Source: Ktedonobacter racemifer DSM 44963 (GTDB taxonomy: Bacteria; Chloroflexota; Ktedonobacteria; Ktedonobacterales; Ktedonobacteraceae). From it: 64,000 nt of DNA. How positions within the stretch are numbered: position 1 is the first letter of the stretch; each line of letters begins with the position of its first letter. A program made the translations under genes and the position numbers. The DNA is taken from assembly GCF_000178855.1 (NCBI RefSeq), contig NZ_ADVG01000004.1:1860001-1924000 (forward strand), given 5' to 3'. Positions 1 through 9,062 of the stretch are shown one piece after another. Below the pieces are notes generated by a model. It saw only the letters and a program-made list of their open reading frames with translations. It did not search any database and was not told where the DNA came from.

Positions 1-1
1 C

Positions 2-1471
2 CTCTCCTTTGCGAACGGAGACTGGCTCCGAACGGTTCAGAAGCGACGGAGAGGGAAAGACTGGTTTATCCGCCAGCACCTGGAAACCTGTGTCCTGACG
101 TATGTGGCAACAGAACTCAAAACCGGAGATCTGTGCATTCGTGGCTCGGAGCAGTTTGCTGACTATCGCGATCAGCTCCTGAGCTGGGAAGCATGCGAGC
201 CGCAGGTGGCTGAATATTGTCAGCAACTGGGCTTTGAAACGTCTGCACAGGGCTTTGTCGAAAATCTCAAGCGCTGGCTGACAGAGGTTGCTCTGGAGGT
301 TGATCGCACGAAGCCAGAGAATCAAGAATTAGTGATTACCGAGAAAGGGGAGCCGATGCTGAAGAAGCCTCTGCGCAAAACGGCGCCGAGGAGCTTTGCC
401 AAACTGGAAACGGCGGTCGCCGAACGCATGCCGGAATCTCATGTTCTCGATGTCTTGTGCCGGATTGATTACTGGACCAAGTGGACACGCCATCTCGGCC
501 CACTCTCGGGTGCCGATCCGAAAATGGAAGATGCGCGGGCACGCCATATCCTGACCGCGTTTGCGTATGCCAGCCACCTGGGACCGTATCAACTGGCCCG
601 CCATTTCCATGGAGAGATTACCGGGGACATGTTGGCGACCATCAACCGTCGGCATGTTACGGTCGAGAAACTCGAAGCCGCTATCCGGGACATTATTAAC
701 CGTTTTAACCGCTGTCCTCTTCCTCGCTGTTGGGGCACAGGAAAACGAGTTGCCGCCGATGGAACACAGTACGACCTGGCCGAAGAAAATTTGCTGGCGG
801 AGAAACATATTCGCTACGGGGGATTTGGAGGCATTGCCTATCATCATGTGAGTGACATGTATATCCTGCTTTTCTCCCACTTTATCGCGTGCGGAGTCTG
901 GGAGGCAGTACACATCATTGATGGGTTAATGAAAAACCAGTCGGATATCCAACCAGATACAATTCATGCAGACACTCAGGGCCAGAACCTCCCCGTCTTC
1001 GCGCTCTCGCATCTCTTAGGAATCAAGCTGATGCCTCGTATCCGCAACTGGAAAGACCTCAAGTTCTACCGTCCCAGCAAAGATACCCACTACCAACATA
1101 TCGAGTCGCTCTTTTGCGAAGAGGCCATCGATTGGGAACTGATTCAAACTCACTGGCAGGATCTGCTGCGTGTTGTCCTCTCGATGAAAGCGGGCAAGGT
1201 CTTGCCCTCGATGCTGCTGCGCAAATTAACCAGTTACAGCCGAAAAAATCGCCTCTACCAGGCATTCCGCGAGCTGGGATGCGTCATTCGCACGGTCTTC
1301 TTGTTACAATATATCTCTGATGCCAAACTCCGCGAAATCATTCAGCAAACCACGAACAAAATGGAACAATTTAACGCCTTCAGTAAGTGGCTCTCTTTCG
1401 GCAATGATGGCAAAATCAACGCGCTTACCACAGAAGAAAGCGAGAAACACATTAAATATGTTGTTATGTAG
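2..1471 (+). CDS. tnpA: Tn3-family transposase, C-terminal part (cut by window edge)
   Basis: The reading frame is open from the first bases of the window, so the 5' part lies outside it. The visible ~489 residues match the C-terminal half of the complete Tn3-type transposase at 5291-8050, with shared blocks such as FADYR, ADGTQ, HADTQGQ and KDLKFYRP. ADGTQ and HADTQGQ hold the two catalytic aspartates of the Tn3 DDE domain, and the glutamate is probably in NKMEQFN near the end. The two proteins are clearly diverged, so they come from different elements. The stop codon lies inside the 19-bp terminal repeat at 1462-1480, as is usual for Tn3 elements, so this transposon ends near 1480. Family assignment is confident; completeness cannot be judged. 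Confidence 0.9.
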   Translation, partial: LSFANGDWLRTVQKRRRGKDWFIRQHLETCVLTYVATELKTGDLCIRGSEQFADYRDQLLSWEACEPQVAEYCQQLGFETSAQGFVENLKRWLTEVALEVDRTKPENQELVITEKGEPMLKKPLRKTAPRSFAKLETAVAERMPESHVLDVLCRIDYWTKWTRHLGPLSGADPKMEDARARHILTAFAYASHLGPYQLARHFHGEITGDMLATINRRHVTVEKLEAAIRDIINRFNRCPLPRCWGTGKRVAADGTQYDLAEENLLAEKHIRYGGFGGIAYHHVSDMYILLFSHFIACGVWEAVHIIDGLMKNQSDIQPDTIHADTQGQNLPVFALSHLLGIKLMPRIRNWKDLKFYRPSKDTHYQHIESLFCEEAIDWELIQTHWQDLLRVVLSMKAGKVLPSMLLRKLTSYSRKNRLYQAFRELGCVIRTVFLLQYISDAKLREIIQQTTNKMEQFNAFSKWLSFGNDGKINALTTEESEKHIKYVVM

Positions 1472-1480
1472 ACACTTCTC
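1462..1480 (+). repeat. Tn3 terminal inverted repeat, left copy
   Basis: The 19 bases TGTTATGTAGACACTTCTC overlap the last codons and stop of the left transposase. They recur perfectly, in reverse complement, at 5282-5300 at the tail of the second transposase. Beyond them the flanks differ, so the outer boundary is near 1480. I see no matching 5-bp target duplication. Confidence 0.75.
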
Positions 1481-1496
1481 TACATCCTAAAGATAT

Positions 1497-1994
1497 TCAT
1501 GCTCGTAGTGATGGCCATTTTTTCGGAATTGTAGGATCTGCATGCTTTTCAGGCCAAACAGCCACCTGATAATGATCTTCTCCCTCTAAACCATCTGGAC
1601 TTAGCGTATCCAGCCCACCGTAATAGATACGAACCCGATAGCAGCCAGGTGAGACTGGAAGCCGCTTTGCATCAGGAAAGTAGTCCATGCACCCAGCAAT
1701 CACAATCTGACCAGAGGGTGCATCCAGACTTGCCTCTGCCACATGATCCCAAGCGCTGAAATCGTCGTTTGGTCGACCATCCAGAAGATCGACACGGAGT
1801 GGGACATCCATATTCCGTACTGTAGCGACGCCAACGATCCCAGGCTCCACCGCGATCATCTGCGTGGTTAATTGTTCTCCCCAATCGTCGGGCGTGTCTA
1901 GTTCTGCCTGTTCATCCTGCAGATAGAACTGGTGATATTCAGCCCACACCGAGAGCGTGAATGAGATACGTGGCGTCGCTTCTGATGGAGCCAT
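1497..1994 (-). CDS. Conserved-looking hypothetical protein, 165 aa
   Basis: I do not recognise a named family. The 165-residue protein is acidic, has no signal peptide or membrane segment, and reads as a compact beta-rich domain (SVWAEYHQFYLQDE near the start; YYGGLDTLSPDGLEGEDHY and QVAVWPE near the end). It starts 13 bp after the stop of the 686-aa recombinase on the same strand, with GAGGAT upstream of the ATG, so it is probably the third gene of the same transcript. In Tn554 the third gene is tnpC, a small accessory protein, but this sequence does not resemble a coiled-coil TnpC. It may be a passenger, such as an immunity- or inhibitor-type protein; that is a guess. Confidence 0.6.
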   Translation of the reverse strand: MAPSEATPRISFTLSVWAEYHQFYLQDEQAELDTPDDWGEQLTTQMIAVEPGIVGVATVRNMDVPLRVDLLDGRPNDDFSAWDHVAEASLDAPSGQIVIAGCMDYFPDAKRLPVSPGCYRVRIYYGGLDTLSPDGLEGEDHYQVAVWPEKHADPTIPKKWPSLRA

Positions 1995-2006
1995 GGGTCT
2001 ATCCTC

Positions 2007-4067
2007 TCATAGTGTAATGTTTGTGCTTTGTTCATCATTGTAGTCAGTGGCCTCTGGCCCGTCAAGCGGTTCGCCAAGATCAGTAAGCAATTGCTCAAGA
2101 CGTCGAATCGTGCATTGGTGCCGTTCGACCTCGCGTTGCCATCCATGCTTCATAGCGTCTTCAATAAGATCTTGTTCGACTCGGTGGCGATGGCGCAGCC
2201 TCGGTGCGTATGCAGGCGAGGTCACAAACTTGGCGCAGGTCAGATAGAGATCGCACTCACAGGGACCTTCTTGGGGAAGGCGCAGGCATCTGCCGAGCTC
2301 TAGCTCAGTCTTGAGCCAATTTGACTTGAGCCAGTCGACTGATGAGGCCGGTAACTCGCCAGATTTGAGGGTCTCAGCAAAGGGTCCTGCAAGAGTTGCG
2401 CCGGGGCCTAGAACCGCTTGGTAATCTTTGAGGACCTCTCGATCACTAATTTGTGCATACACCATAGACATGCTCGCCGATGTATGACCAAGCACTTTCA
2501 TGATGGTGTGGAGCCTGGCCCCCTTTTCTGCTAATTGGGTGCCCACTGTATGCCTGAATCGATGAGCCGTCACAGTTGGCTTTCCCTGCTTGGTGACCAG
2601 TCCAGCTGTTTCGCATGCCAGTCGCAGTGCACTGCCGAAGAGATAGGTATCTGAATAGAGTTTACCGATTCGCATGAAAAGATACTGAGTCTCAACGCCA
2701 GTGTGTTCATCAGAGAGGCCACGTTGACCACGGTGGAGTGCTTGAAGTTCTCGAATGGCCGAGGCAGCCTCCTCATGTAAAGGAATGAGACGCTCTCGCT
2801 TTGTTTTTCCCACAGGGATGTGGAGCCTGGCTGTCCCGTCTGGATAGCGGTCTAAGCAGTTGAGCGCAAGGCGACGAATCTCACCGCGCCTCGCTCCACT
2901 CCATCGGGCAATGAGCAGGGCAGCGCGTTGGTAAGGACAGTCAAGTTGATGAACAGCTTGCATGAGCCGTTCCAGCTCTTCTTCGGGAATGTAGCGAGGA
3001 ACTCGCTCTGGGAGTTTGGGCAGATCCCCAACACTCAACAGTGAACGCCCTGGTGTCTCTTCCCATCCCCAGGTAGCGGTATCACTGAAGAAACGAGAGA
3101 GCTTGGAGAGACGGCCGCGTTTGGTATTGGTGGCAAGCGGCTTTCCTCCTCGCGTTGTTGCGCCATGATCAAGGAAGTTTGCATACTCCAGGAGATGATC
3201 GCGGGTGACCAAAGCCCAGGATTCAACAAAAGGATGGGTTTCTGCAAGCCATCCAATGAAGCGACGAAGCGCTAGCTCCAGACCTTGGATCGTGCCTGGT
3301 CGATCAGTGAGCTGCCTGGCAGCAATATAGCGCTTTGCCACAGCTTCCATGCCTGGCTTCAAGGTAGGTCGGTGGGCATAGAGCGGCATGATGACCCGTG
3401 GCTCAATCTCGGATTGTCCTCGATGATACAAAATGACATGAAATTTGTAGAGCACGGCCGTCCACGCTGCCTGTGCTTTCCGGTATCTCTGCGGTGAGCC
3501 GAAAAACGAGGAGACATCTTCCCGCGTGCCAAAACGCTTGACGGCGTCGATGAGTGCCTGACAGTGACGATCATTCAAAGCCTCGAGAGGAAGAAACACT
3601 TCATGCAGCAGCAGATGTGTGATCACCCAGTTCATCCGTTGCTGAGAACTTCGAGGGCTGTAGCCAAGATGAACCCCTTCATCGATGAGTTGTTGCATCG
3701 CCATCGCCAAGCCAGTTTCTTGCAGCAATGGCTCCAGGTGAATAGTTGGCACGGCGATCAGCCAATCCCAGTCCAACGTGGCGTATCCTCGTGAGACCAG
3801 GAAATACAGATAGGGACGAGCTCGATAAGATACCCGGTTACACCATTCTCGTGGGCCGGTTCCATAGAGCCGACCTACCCGCTCCACTAAGGGAGCCTCA
3901 AACCACATTTGGAGATCTGGATAAGCCTGGAGAAACTGAGCGTAGCAGCTCTGATGAAAGTACTCGGTCTCCAGATTGGGGTAGTGACGCCGAACAAACG
4001 CATGATATTCCTCAGCCGGCGCATGGCGCGGCGCACCTCCTGGCTGGTGGGAAAGAAGCGATGTCAT
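2007..4067 (-). CDS. Tn554 TnpB-like tyrosine recombinase, 686 aa
   Basis: Large phage-integrase-type recombinase that would cut and rejoin DNA through a covalent tyrosine intermediate. A long N-terminal extension precedes a SAM-like DNA-binding domain (about 240-340) and the catalytic domain (about 355-550). Visible catalytic residues are R393 (GARRGE), H502/R505 (HRFRH), H528 (LGHTS) and Y537 (MVYAQIS). A C-terminal Cys cluster (C594, C603, C605, C611), followed by a basic segment, resembles Tn554 TnpB proteins. Its ATG overlaps the stop of the upstream recombinase (ATGA), and AAAGGAGAG precedes it, so the two are translationally coupled. Size and order (388 then 686 aa) fit Tn554 TnpA/TnpB well. 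It appears intact. Confidence 0.85.
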   Translation of the reverse strand: MTSLLSHQPGGAPRHAPAEEYHAFVRRHYPNLETEYFHQSCYAQFLQAYPDLQMWFEAPLVERVGRLYGTGPREWCNRVSYRARPYLYFLVSRGYATLDWDWLIAVPTIHLEPLLQETGLAMAMQQLIDEGVHLGYSPRSSQQRMNWVITHLLLHEVFLPLEALNDRHCQALIDAVKRFGTREDVSSFFGSPQRYRKAQAAWTAVLYKFHVILYHRGQSEIEPRVIMPLYAHRPTLKPGMEAVAKRYIAARQLTDRPGTIQGLELALRRFIGWLAETHPFVESWALVTRDHLLEYANFLDHGATTRGGKPLATNTKRGRLSKLSRFFSDTATWGWEETPGRSLLSVGDLPKLPERVPRYIPEEELERLMQAVHQLDCPYQRAALLIARWSGARRGEIRRLALNCLDRYPDGTARLHIPVGKTKRERLIPLHEEAASAIRELQALHRGQRGLSDEHTGVETQYLFMRIGKLYSDTYLFGSALRLACETAGLVTKQGKPTVTAHRFRHTVGTQLAEKGARLHTIMKVLGHTSASMSMVYAQISDREVLKDYQAVLGPGATLAGPFAETLKSGELPASSVDWLKSNWLKTELELGRCLRLPQEGPCECDLYLTCAKFVTSPAYAPRLRHRHRVEQDLIEDAMKHGWQREVERHQCTIRRLEQLLTDLGEPLDGPEATDYNDEQSTNITL

Positions 4068-5212
4068 TGGCTCTCTCCTTTCCCCAGAGCTCGTTGATAT
4101 TCTACAACCATCATCGGATCAGATACCTGGGTATACATCCGTGTTGATTCTGGCGAAGCATGTCCCAAGCGTTTCTGCAAGGCTAACTCTCGCATGCCTC
4201 CTTCCCACATGCGTGTAGCATGGGTATGTCGGAGGGCATGAGGCGTGACCCACGGCTCTCGAATGCTAAGCCGCTCGCAGTGGCGTTCAAATAACTTGAC
4301 CAGCGCGTGATAGCCCAGCGGCTCTAAACGACGTTTTCCCTGACCACCTACCAGAAACACCAGAGAACTCTCTCCTTCTTGGGGACGCTCTTGCATCACA
4401 TAAGTACTCAGTGTCAGGAGCGTTTCCGGTTCGTACAAATCGACGACGCGCTCACGCCGCGATTTGGTACGCACTCCCTTCGGATGATCATCGCGATACC
4501 GAACGATCACACGCCTTTTCCCATACTGGATATCCTCCAGATGTAAATTGAGGATCTCGCCTGGTCTCAACCCCCCTTGCAGCATGAGCAAGATCATGGC
4601 CTTGTCCCGGCAATTTCGTAGTGAACCCAGCAGAGCAGTAATTTGCTCCTCACTCATCGGGCGTGGAACCCGGCTGATCGTTTTGACTCGGACTACGCGA
4701 CGAATGGGGCGTTGCTGGCTGGCATGTCCCATGAAAGGCTGATGGCGCGTCGGCACTCGCGCAGTTACAGGATCATCGGTTTTCTGTATCGGATTCTCCC
4801 TGCCAGACAATCGCCCAGAAAGGATGAGATATTCATAGAACGAAGAAACTGCAGCGAGAATACGATTAATACTGGAAGCAGAAAGATGAGTAGCAGGCTG
4901 GCTGGCCTCGGTCGTACACAGGACAAGGCCCAGTCGTTGAACCTGTTTCCGATTCGGGACGGCGCGCAGATAAGCCAACAAGTCGAGTGCATGGATTGGA
5001 GTGAAGTCAAGGTAGGTCAACTGCTGCTGTTCGAGAAAAGACATGAAGTGAAGCAGATCGTAGGCGTAGGCGGCCTGCGTATTTGGCGAAAAACCGCGAG
5101 CGTGTAAATGGCGCATGAAGCCGGAGACGGCTTCGATAGGCTGATCGTTTCCATCTAAAAGTTGATACGACACTTCGGAGCAGTCATTCTGCTTCGTTCG
5201 TTGGACTTTCAT
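4064..5212 (-). CDS. Tn554 TnpA-like tyrosine recombinase, about 382 aa
   Basis: XerC/D-type integrase with an N-terminal SAM-like domain and a C-terminal catalytic domain. Counting from an upstream ATG at 5230, the catalytic residues are R222 (LRPGE), H331/R334 (HALRH), H357 (LGHAS) and Y366 (RMYTQVS). I prefer the start at 5212 (MKVQRTK) because AAGGAGGA lies about 7 nt before it, whereas the 5230 ATG would bury that site inside the gene. It is first in a probable three-gene operon and overlaps the 686-aa recombinase by 4 nt. Tn554 and its relatives need both recombinases for site-specific insertion. The gene lies between two inward-facing Tn3 ends, so it is either cargo or a separate insertion. 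Confidence 0.88.
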   Translation of the reverse strand: MKVQRTKQNDCSEVSYQLLDGNDQPIEAVSGFMRHLHARGFSPNTQAAYAYDLLHFMSFLEQQQLTYLDFTPIHALDLLAYLRAVPNRKQVQRLGLVLCTTEASQPATHLSASSINRILAAVSSFYEYLILSGRLSGRENPIQKTDDPVTARVPTRHQPFMGHASQQRPIRRVVRVKTISRVPRPMSEEQITALLGSLRNCRDKAMILLMLQGGLRPGEILNLHLEDIQYGKRRVIVRYRDDHPKGVRTKSRRERVVDLYEPETLLTLSTYVMQERPQEGESSLVFLVGGQGKRRLEPLGYHALVKLFERHCERLSIREPWVTPHALRHTHATRMWEGGMRELALQKRLGHASPESTRMYTQVSDPMMVVEYQRALGKGESQ

Positions 5213-5281
5213 GAAACATTCCTCCTTCATCTCTAGAACACCTGATCTTAGTAAAAGAAACGAGGCGTTCGTGGGTTTTGG

Positions 5282-5300
5282 GAGAAGTGTCTACATAACA
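5282..5300 (-). repeat. Tn3 terminal inverted repeat, right copy
   Basis: Perfect reverse complement of 1462-1480, overlapping the last codons of the complete Tn3 transposase that reads leftward. Together the two copies bound the 3.8-kb segment holding the Tn554-like genes. Confidence 0.75.
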
Positions 5301-8050
5301 TTGTAGCGAACACGTTTTTGCATCTCTTCAGGGTCGTTCTCGGCCATCAGTCCACCCGACGCAAAACGAATCCATTCACAAAGCTGGTTGTAGCGTTCCG
5401 CGATATTCGTGGTCTTGGTGATCTGCTCACGTAAGGGGATATCGGAAATGTACCGGAGCAAAAAGATGGTGCGGACAACTCTTCCTAACTCTCGAAACGC
5501 CTGGTAGAGACGATTTTTCCGACTCTCATGGCCCAGCTTGCGCAGCAAAATCGAGGGTTGCAGCTTTCCGACACGAACGGAGAGCGCTACCTGCATCAGA
5601 TCCGTCCAGTGCGTCTCCAGCAAGACCCAATCGATGGTATCTTTAAACAGGATATCGATATGCTTGTAGACGGTCTCTTTCTTCGGACGGTAGAATTTGA
5701 GGTCTTTCCAGTGGCGAATTCGAGGCATGAGTTCAATTCCAAACAAATAGGAGAGGGCAAAAAGAGCGGTTGATTGTCCCTGGGTATCCGAGTGAATCAC
5801 TTTCGGTTGGATAGCAGACGTATTGCCGATCAAGGCATCGATCAAAAAATTCCCCTCCCACATGCCGCAATTCAAAAAGTGGGAGTATAAGGCAATATAA
5901 AGAGAAGAGACAACATGATAGGCAATACCACCATAGGACCCATAGCGGATATGATAGGAAGACACCAGGTTGTTCTCAGAGAGATCTACCTGCGTTCCAT
6001 CAGCCGCTGCTACATTTTCATCTCCCCAGCATTTCGGCAGATCATATTGGGCGTAGCGGTTGATCAGGTCAGCCTTGGCTGCCTCCAGTTTGTCCAGGGT
6101 GATATGACGGCGGTTCACAAAGGTAATTTCATGTTCGCTCACGATCCTGCGCATATGTTTGGCCATTTGAGCGGCCCCCATATTGGTACCGTAGGCAAAC
6201 GACGTGATGACATAGCGCTCGTCAGGATGCGCTAGCTTGGGGTCGGAGCCAGAGATCGGTCCAAAATGCCTCGTCCAGTGAATCTCTTCATTGGTATCCC
6301 AGAGCACATCGAGGACCGATCGATCAGGCATATGATGACGCAGGGCTTCTTGCAGCGCCACTCGACTGGCTGGCACAGCTTTTGCTTTGAGCCGTTTGAG
6401 CACTGGTTCTCCTTTGGCCGTGATTTCCAGCGATTTGTTCCCAGGGAACGCTGCGTCTACCTGAGCGGCTACCTCCGTCAAGCGTTCACGCAACTGGGCC
6501 ACAAACGTGTGGGCATCGGAAGGAAGGCCCACTTCCTGACAATACTCTGCAATTTGTGGCTCACACATTGCCCAGGGCAGCAACTGCGCGCGATAATCAG
6601 CGAAGCGTTCTGATCCCTCGACCGCCAGATCCCCAGATTTCAATTCGTCGGCGACGGCAGCAAAGATGCAGACCTCCATACACCGTCGCACCAGTTTTGT
6701 GCGCTTTTTGCGTTTGACTCGAATCAGGCGTTGCCAGACCTCAGAGGCAAAAGAAAGATCAAGTGTGTCTGGCACAAAGAGACTGCGACGGTTTTCCTGC
6801 GTGAGCATGAAGTTCAGGGAGGTAATGAGCACTTGATCTTGCGTGGTCGAACGAATGGGAAGGGAACGAACAAGCTGGAAGAGCGCTCTGCGATGGCTCT
6901 TATAGAAGGACCACATCAAGGGTTGGTATTCATCGGTGAGTGAGGCTGCAACCTGTTGACATTGCTCTAAGAGCTGTTCTTGACCACCTCGCTTCTCCAG
7001 GATCTCTCGCAGATGACGGCCTACCGTTGCATCGTCCTGCTCTTTGTCTTCCACCGCTGTTTCCACCACATGCGTGAGCGTTTCGACAAGCTGGGCCGTG
7101 GTCGCGGCTTGGGCATCTCGCGCCAGTTGGAGCGCTTCTTTGGCCCGCACCTGGATAGTAGACATGCGCTTGACAAACATATCAATCAGATCATCCTGCG
7201 TACTCATCTGCGTCTGTCTGATGAGACAGGCAAGCAGGGTGAGACGCTTGGCTGGGGCATACTCCTGAAGTTCGCTGGCATCCAGGGCGCGAGCCTCTGC
7301 GGCAAAATGTTTGATGATGGCAGGAGGAATATCCTTGAGCAGGGGTTCCATCACCCCCAGTTCCATGAGCCAGGCCAGGCGATCTTGCCATACTTTCAAG
7401 TGTGAGAGGGTTGGACTTGGCGGAACGAGTTTGATCTGAGAGAAAACAGAGCGATGCGAGGGAAGTTGCACCTCAAAGAGTGCTTCCAGGCCATGTTGGA
7501 TGTCAGAGGTCATACGGCGCTGCACCAATCGGCAGATCCGTCCATAGACCAGTGTGCGAATTCTTCCGGTAAGACGATCCAGGGTACTAAAGGCGGGCAT
7601 TTCGTAGCGCTGTTTGATGAGTTCTTCCAGGGCCGCGTTGATCATATCCGCCGGGTTGTCCATCGTGCGCACCGCACGCAGGAGGGTGCGGAGGATAACC
7701 CGGCGTGCTTCTTTGCCATAGGGGAGGATCTGGTAGTACTCGCGCACCACCTGATGATGCCGATACAGCGTCCGATCATGGTCATATCCAGGTACCACCT
7801 CTGCGGGAAGATTGAGCGCTTGACGAACATGGTCTACCAGTGGAGCAGGAATATCACTCAGCGCGGGAAAATAGCCCAGACACGGAAAGAGCTTGATCCA
7901 GAGCATGAGGTTCAACTGGTTTTGCGCCGTTCGAGTCATCGCGCTGACAAAGCGGCGTTCTTCTTCCGTTGGGGTATAGGCTTCAATCAGTTCTTTGGTA
8001 GAGTAACTCCGTTTCATCCGACGATAAATCGTTCGCTCAAGAGCGGTCAT
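5291..8050 (-). CDS. tnpA: Tn3-family transposase, about 919 aa
   Basis: Complete Tn3 transposase. The N-terminal part carries the DUF4158-type DNA-binding region, and the C-terminal part the DDE domain, with catalytic aspartates in ADGTQ and HSDTQGQ and a glutamate candidate near ERYNQ. Replicative transposition through a cointegrate is the family mechanism. An ATG at 8101 would give 936 aa, but the ATG at 8050 (MTALERTIYRR) has AGGGAG 9 nt upstream and is the better start. No resolvase gene lies beside it; the serine recombinase at 21.6 kb is too far away to be assigned. I could not find the matching terminal repeat beyond 8.1 kb, so the right end of this element is unresolved and may be lost. 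Confidence 0.92.
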   Translation of the reverse strand: MTALERTIYRRMKRSYSTKELIEAYTPTEEERRFVSAMTRTAQNQLNLMLWIKLFPCLGYFPALSDIPAPLVDHVRQALNLPAEVVPGYDHDRTLYRHHQVVREYYQILPYGKEARRVILRTLLRAVRTMDNPADMINAALEELIKQRYEMPAFSTLDRLTGRIRTLVYGRICRLVQRRMTSDIQHGLEALFEVQLPSHRSVFSQIKLVPPSPTLSHLKVWQDRLAWLMELGVMEPLLKDIPPAIIKHFAAEARALDASELQEYAPAKRLTLLACLIRQTQMSTQDDLIDMFVKRMSTIQVRAKEALQLARDAQAATTAQLVETLTHVVETAVEDKEQDDATVGRHLREILEKRGGQEQLLEQCQQVAASLTDEYQPLMWSFYKSHRRALFQLVRSLPIRSTTQDQVLITSLNFMLTQENRRSLFVPDTLDLSFASEVWQRLIRVKRKKRTKLVRRCMEVCIFAAVADELKSGDLAVEGSERFADYRAQLLPWAMCEPQIAEYCQEVGLPSDAHTFVAQLRERLTEVAAQVDAAFPGNKSLEITAKGEPVLKRLKAKAVPASRVALQEALRHHMPDRSVLDVLWDTNEEIHWTRHFGPISGSDPKLAHPDERYVITSFAYGTNMGAAQMAKHMRRIVSEHEITFVNRRHITLDKLEAAKADLINRYAQYDLPKCWGDENVAAADGTQVDLSENNLVSSYHIRYGSYGGIAYHVVSSLYIALYSHFLNCGMWEGNFLIDALIGNTSAIQPKVIHSDTQGQSTALFALSYLFGIELMPRIRHWKDLKFYRPKKETVYKHIDILFKDTIDWVLLETHWTDLMQVALSVRVGKLQPSILLRKLGHESRKNRLYQAFRELGRVVRTIFLLRYISDIPLREQITKTTNIAERYNQLCEWIRFASGGLMAENDPEEMQKRVRYNVM

Positions 8051-8124
8051 AGTCAAACTCCCTTGCCACATGATCTGTATATCTTTATCTTTCGGCGTCA
8101 TGTACTGCCGCTAAGATAGCTTAT

Positions 8125-8187
8125 TGACACCAACAGACGCAACTGGCCGGGACGTTTGTCTGTCAAGGCCGTTGGTGACAGTTTTTT
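8125..8187 (+). repeat. Inverted repeat followed by a T-run upstream of the Tn3 transposase
   Basis: TGACACCAAC at 8125-8134 is answered by GTTGGTGACA at 8171-8180 (9 of 10 pairs), with a smaller internal AGAC/GTCT pair, then seven T. It could be a terminator read rightward, or part of a resolution or promoter region of the leftward transposase. The sequence does not decide. Confidence 0.35.
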
Positions 8188-8217
8188 TCATCTGCTCAAG
8201 TTTTTTGCCCTGTTCTA

Positions 8218-8844
8218 TTGAGTGACCCCATATTCCCGCAGCGGCGCGCGCGCAGTCCCAAAGGCTCAGAGACGCGCATGGGACTGGCCTCCCTCTTTGG
8301 CACCTGGATGGCCCAACAACCTCAATCCTTTTCAGCAGTGCTTGGCGTGGCTTTTCTCTCCATCTTCCTTGGGCTAAGTCTGAACAGTATCCGGCAGATC
8401 CAACAGTTGACGAACTACCGCTTAGGAGCTTATGATTACTTTCCGATGTGGTAACCTGACTTGTTCTTGAGCTTGCAAGTCGGCAGCGGCAAGAACCGGC
8501 AACGCTCCTTTCTCGACATTTGGAACGGCACCAAGCCGTTCTTTCTTCGTGTTCGTAAAGCCAGAAACTATCTCAAGTATGCTGAGGAAAGGGATTGGCC
8601 ACCTGACCAAGCGGAATTTCCGGCAATCCTGGCAGTATGCGAGGACACTCAAACTCAGAAGGAACTGAAGCGGCAGATCAAGCACGCACTCAATGACAGC
8701 GATGCGGACGAAACTCTCTTTGCCACGACGACACGGCAACAACGGACCACTCAAAGCAAACCAGCTGAACGGATATGGCTTAGGGTTGGGTGGGACGGGG
8801 TAGCGAAGGGGGCTACGTTTGCGTCCTTCTTTGTTAATCCGTAA
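8218..8844 (+). pseudogene. Relic resembling a replication-relaxation family protein, interrupted by TAA
   Basis: One frame stays open from about 8218 to 8844 except for a TAA at 8452-8454. After the stop, PDLFLSLQVGSGK, FLDIWNGT and a KARNYLKYAEE segment resemble the C-terminal part of replication-relaxation proteins found on plasmids and conjugative elements, where PDLFLSL leads to a nuclease-like E-x-D-x-GT motif (here LDIWNGT). Before the stop, about 78 residues contain one hydrophobic segment (VLGVAFLSIFLGLSL) that does not belong to that family. So this may be two joined fragments rather than one gene with a nonsense mutation. Family assignment is tentative. Confidence 0.45.
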
Positions 8845-8945
8845 GTGCGAAGCACTTGGGGATGCGGGCTCCTTTCAAGGAAACTATGGTACGCCCTATT
8901 GAGTTTGTCAGCTTCTTGTAAGGTTTCTCTCGGTACACTAGATGT

Positions 8946-9062
8946 ATGAGATTACTGATTGTTGAGGATAATCATAAGATCGCGAACGTCGTACGCGACG
9001 TATTAATGGCTGAATCGTTTGCCGTTGATGTCTGTTACGACGGGGAGGGCTGTCTGTACTAA
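8946..9062 (+). pseudogene. Response-regulator N-terminal fragment, 38 codons
   Basis: An ATG at 8946 opens MRLLIVEDNHKIANVVRDVL, the typical start of an OmpR-class receiver domain with its acidic pocket ED. The frame stops at TAA 9060-9062, before the phosphorylated aspartate is reached, so only the first ~38 residues survive. The adjoining DNA does not continue the domain in any frame I checked. Confidence 0.6.

Noticed and set aside
329..913. Long leftward frame inside the left Tn3 transposase
   Set aside because: Antisense to a clearly conserved transposase and without family features.
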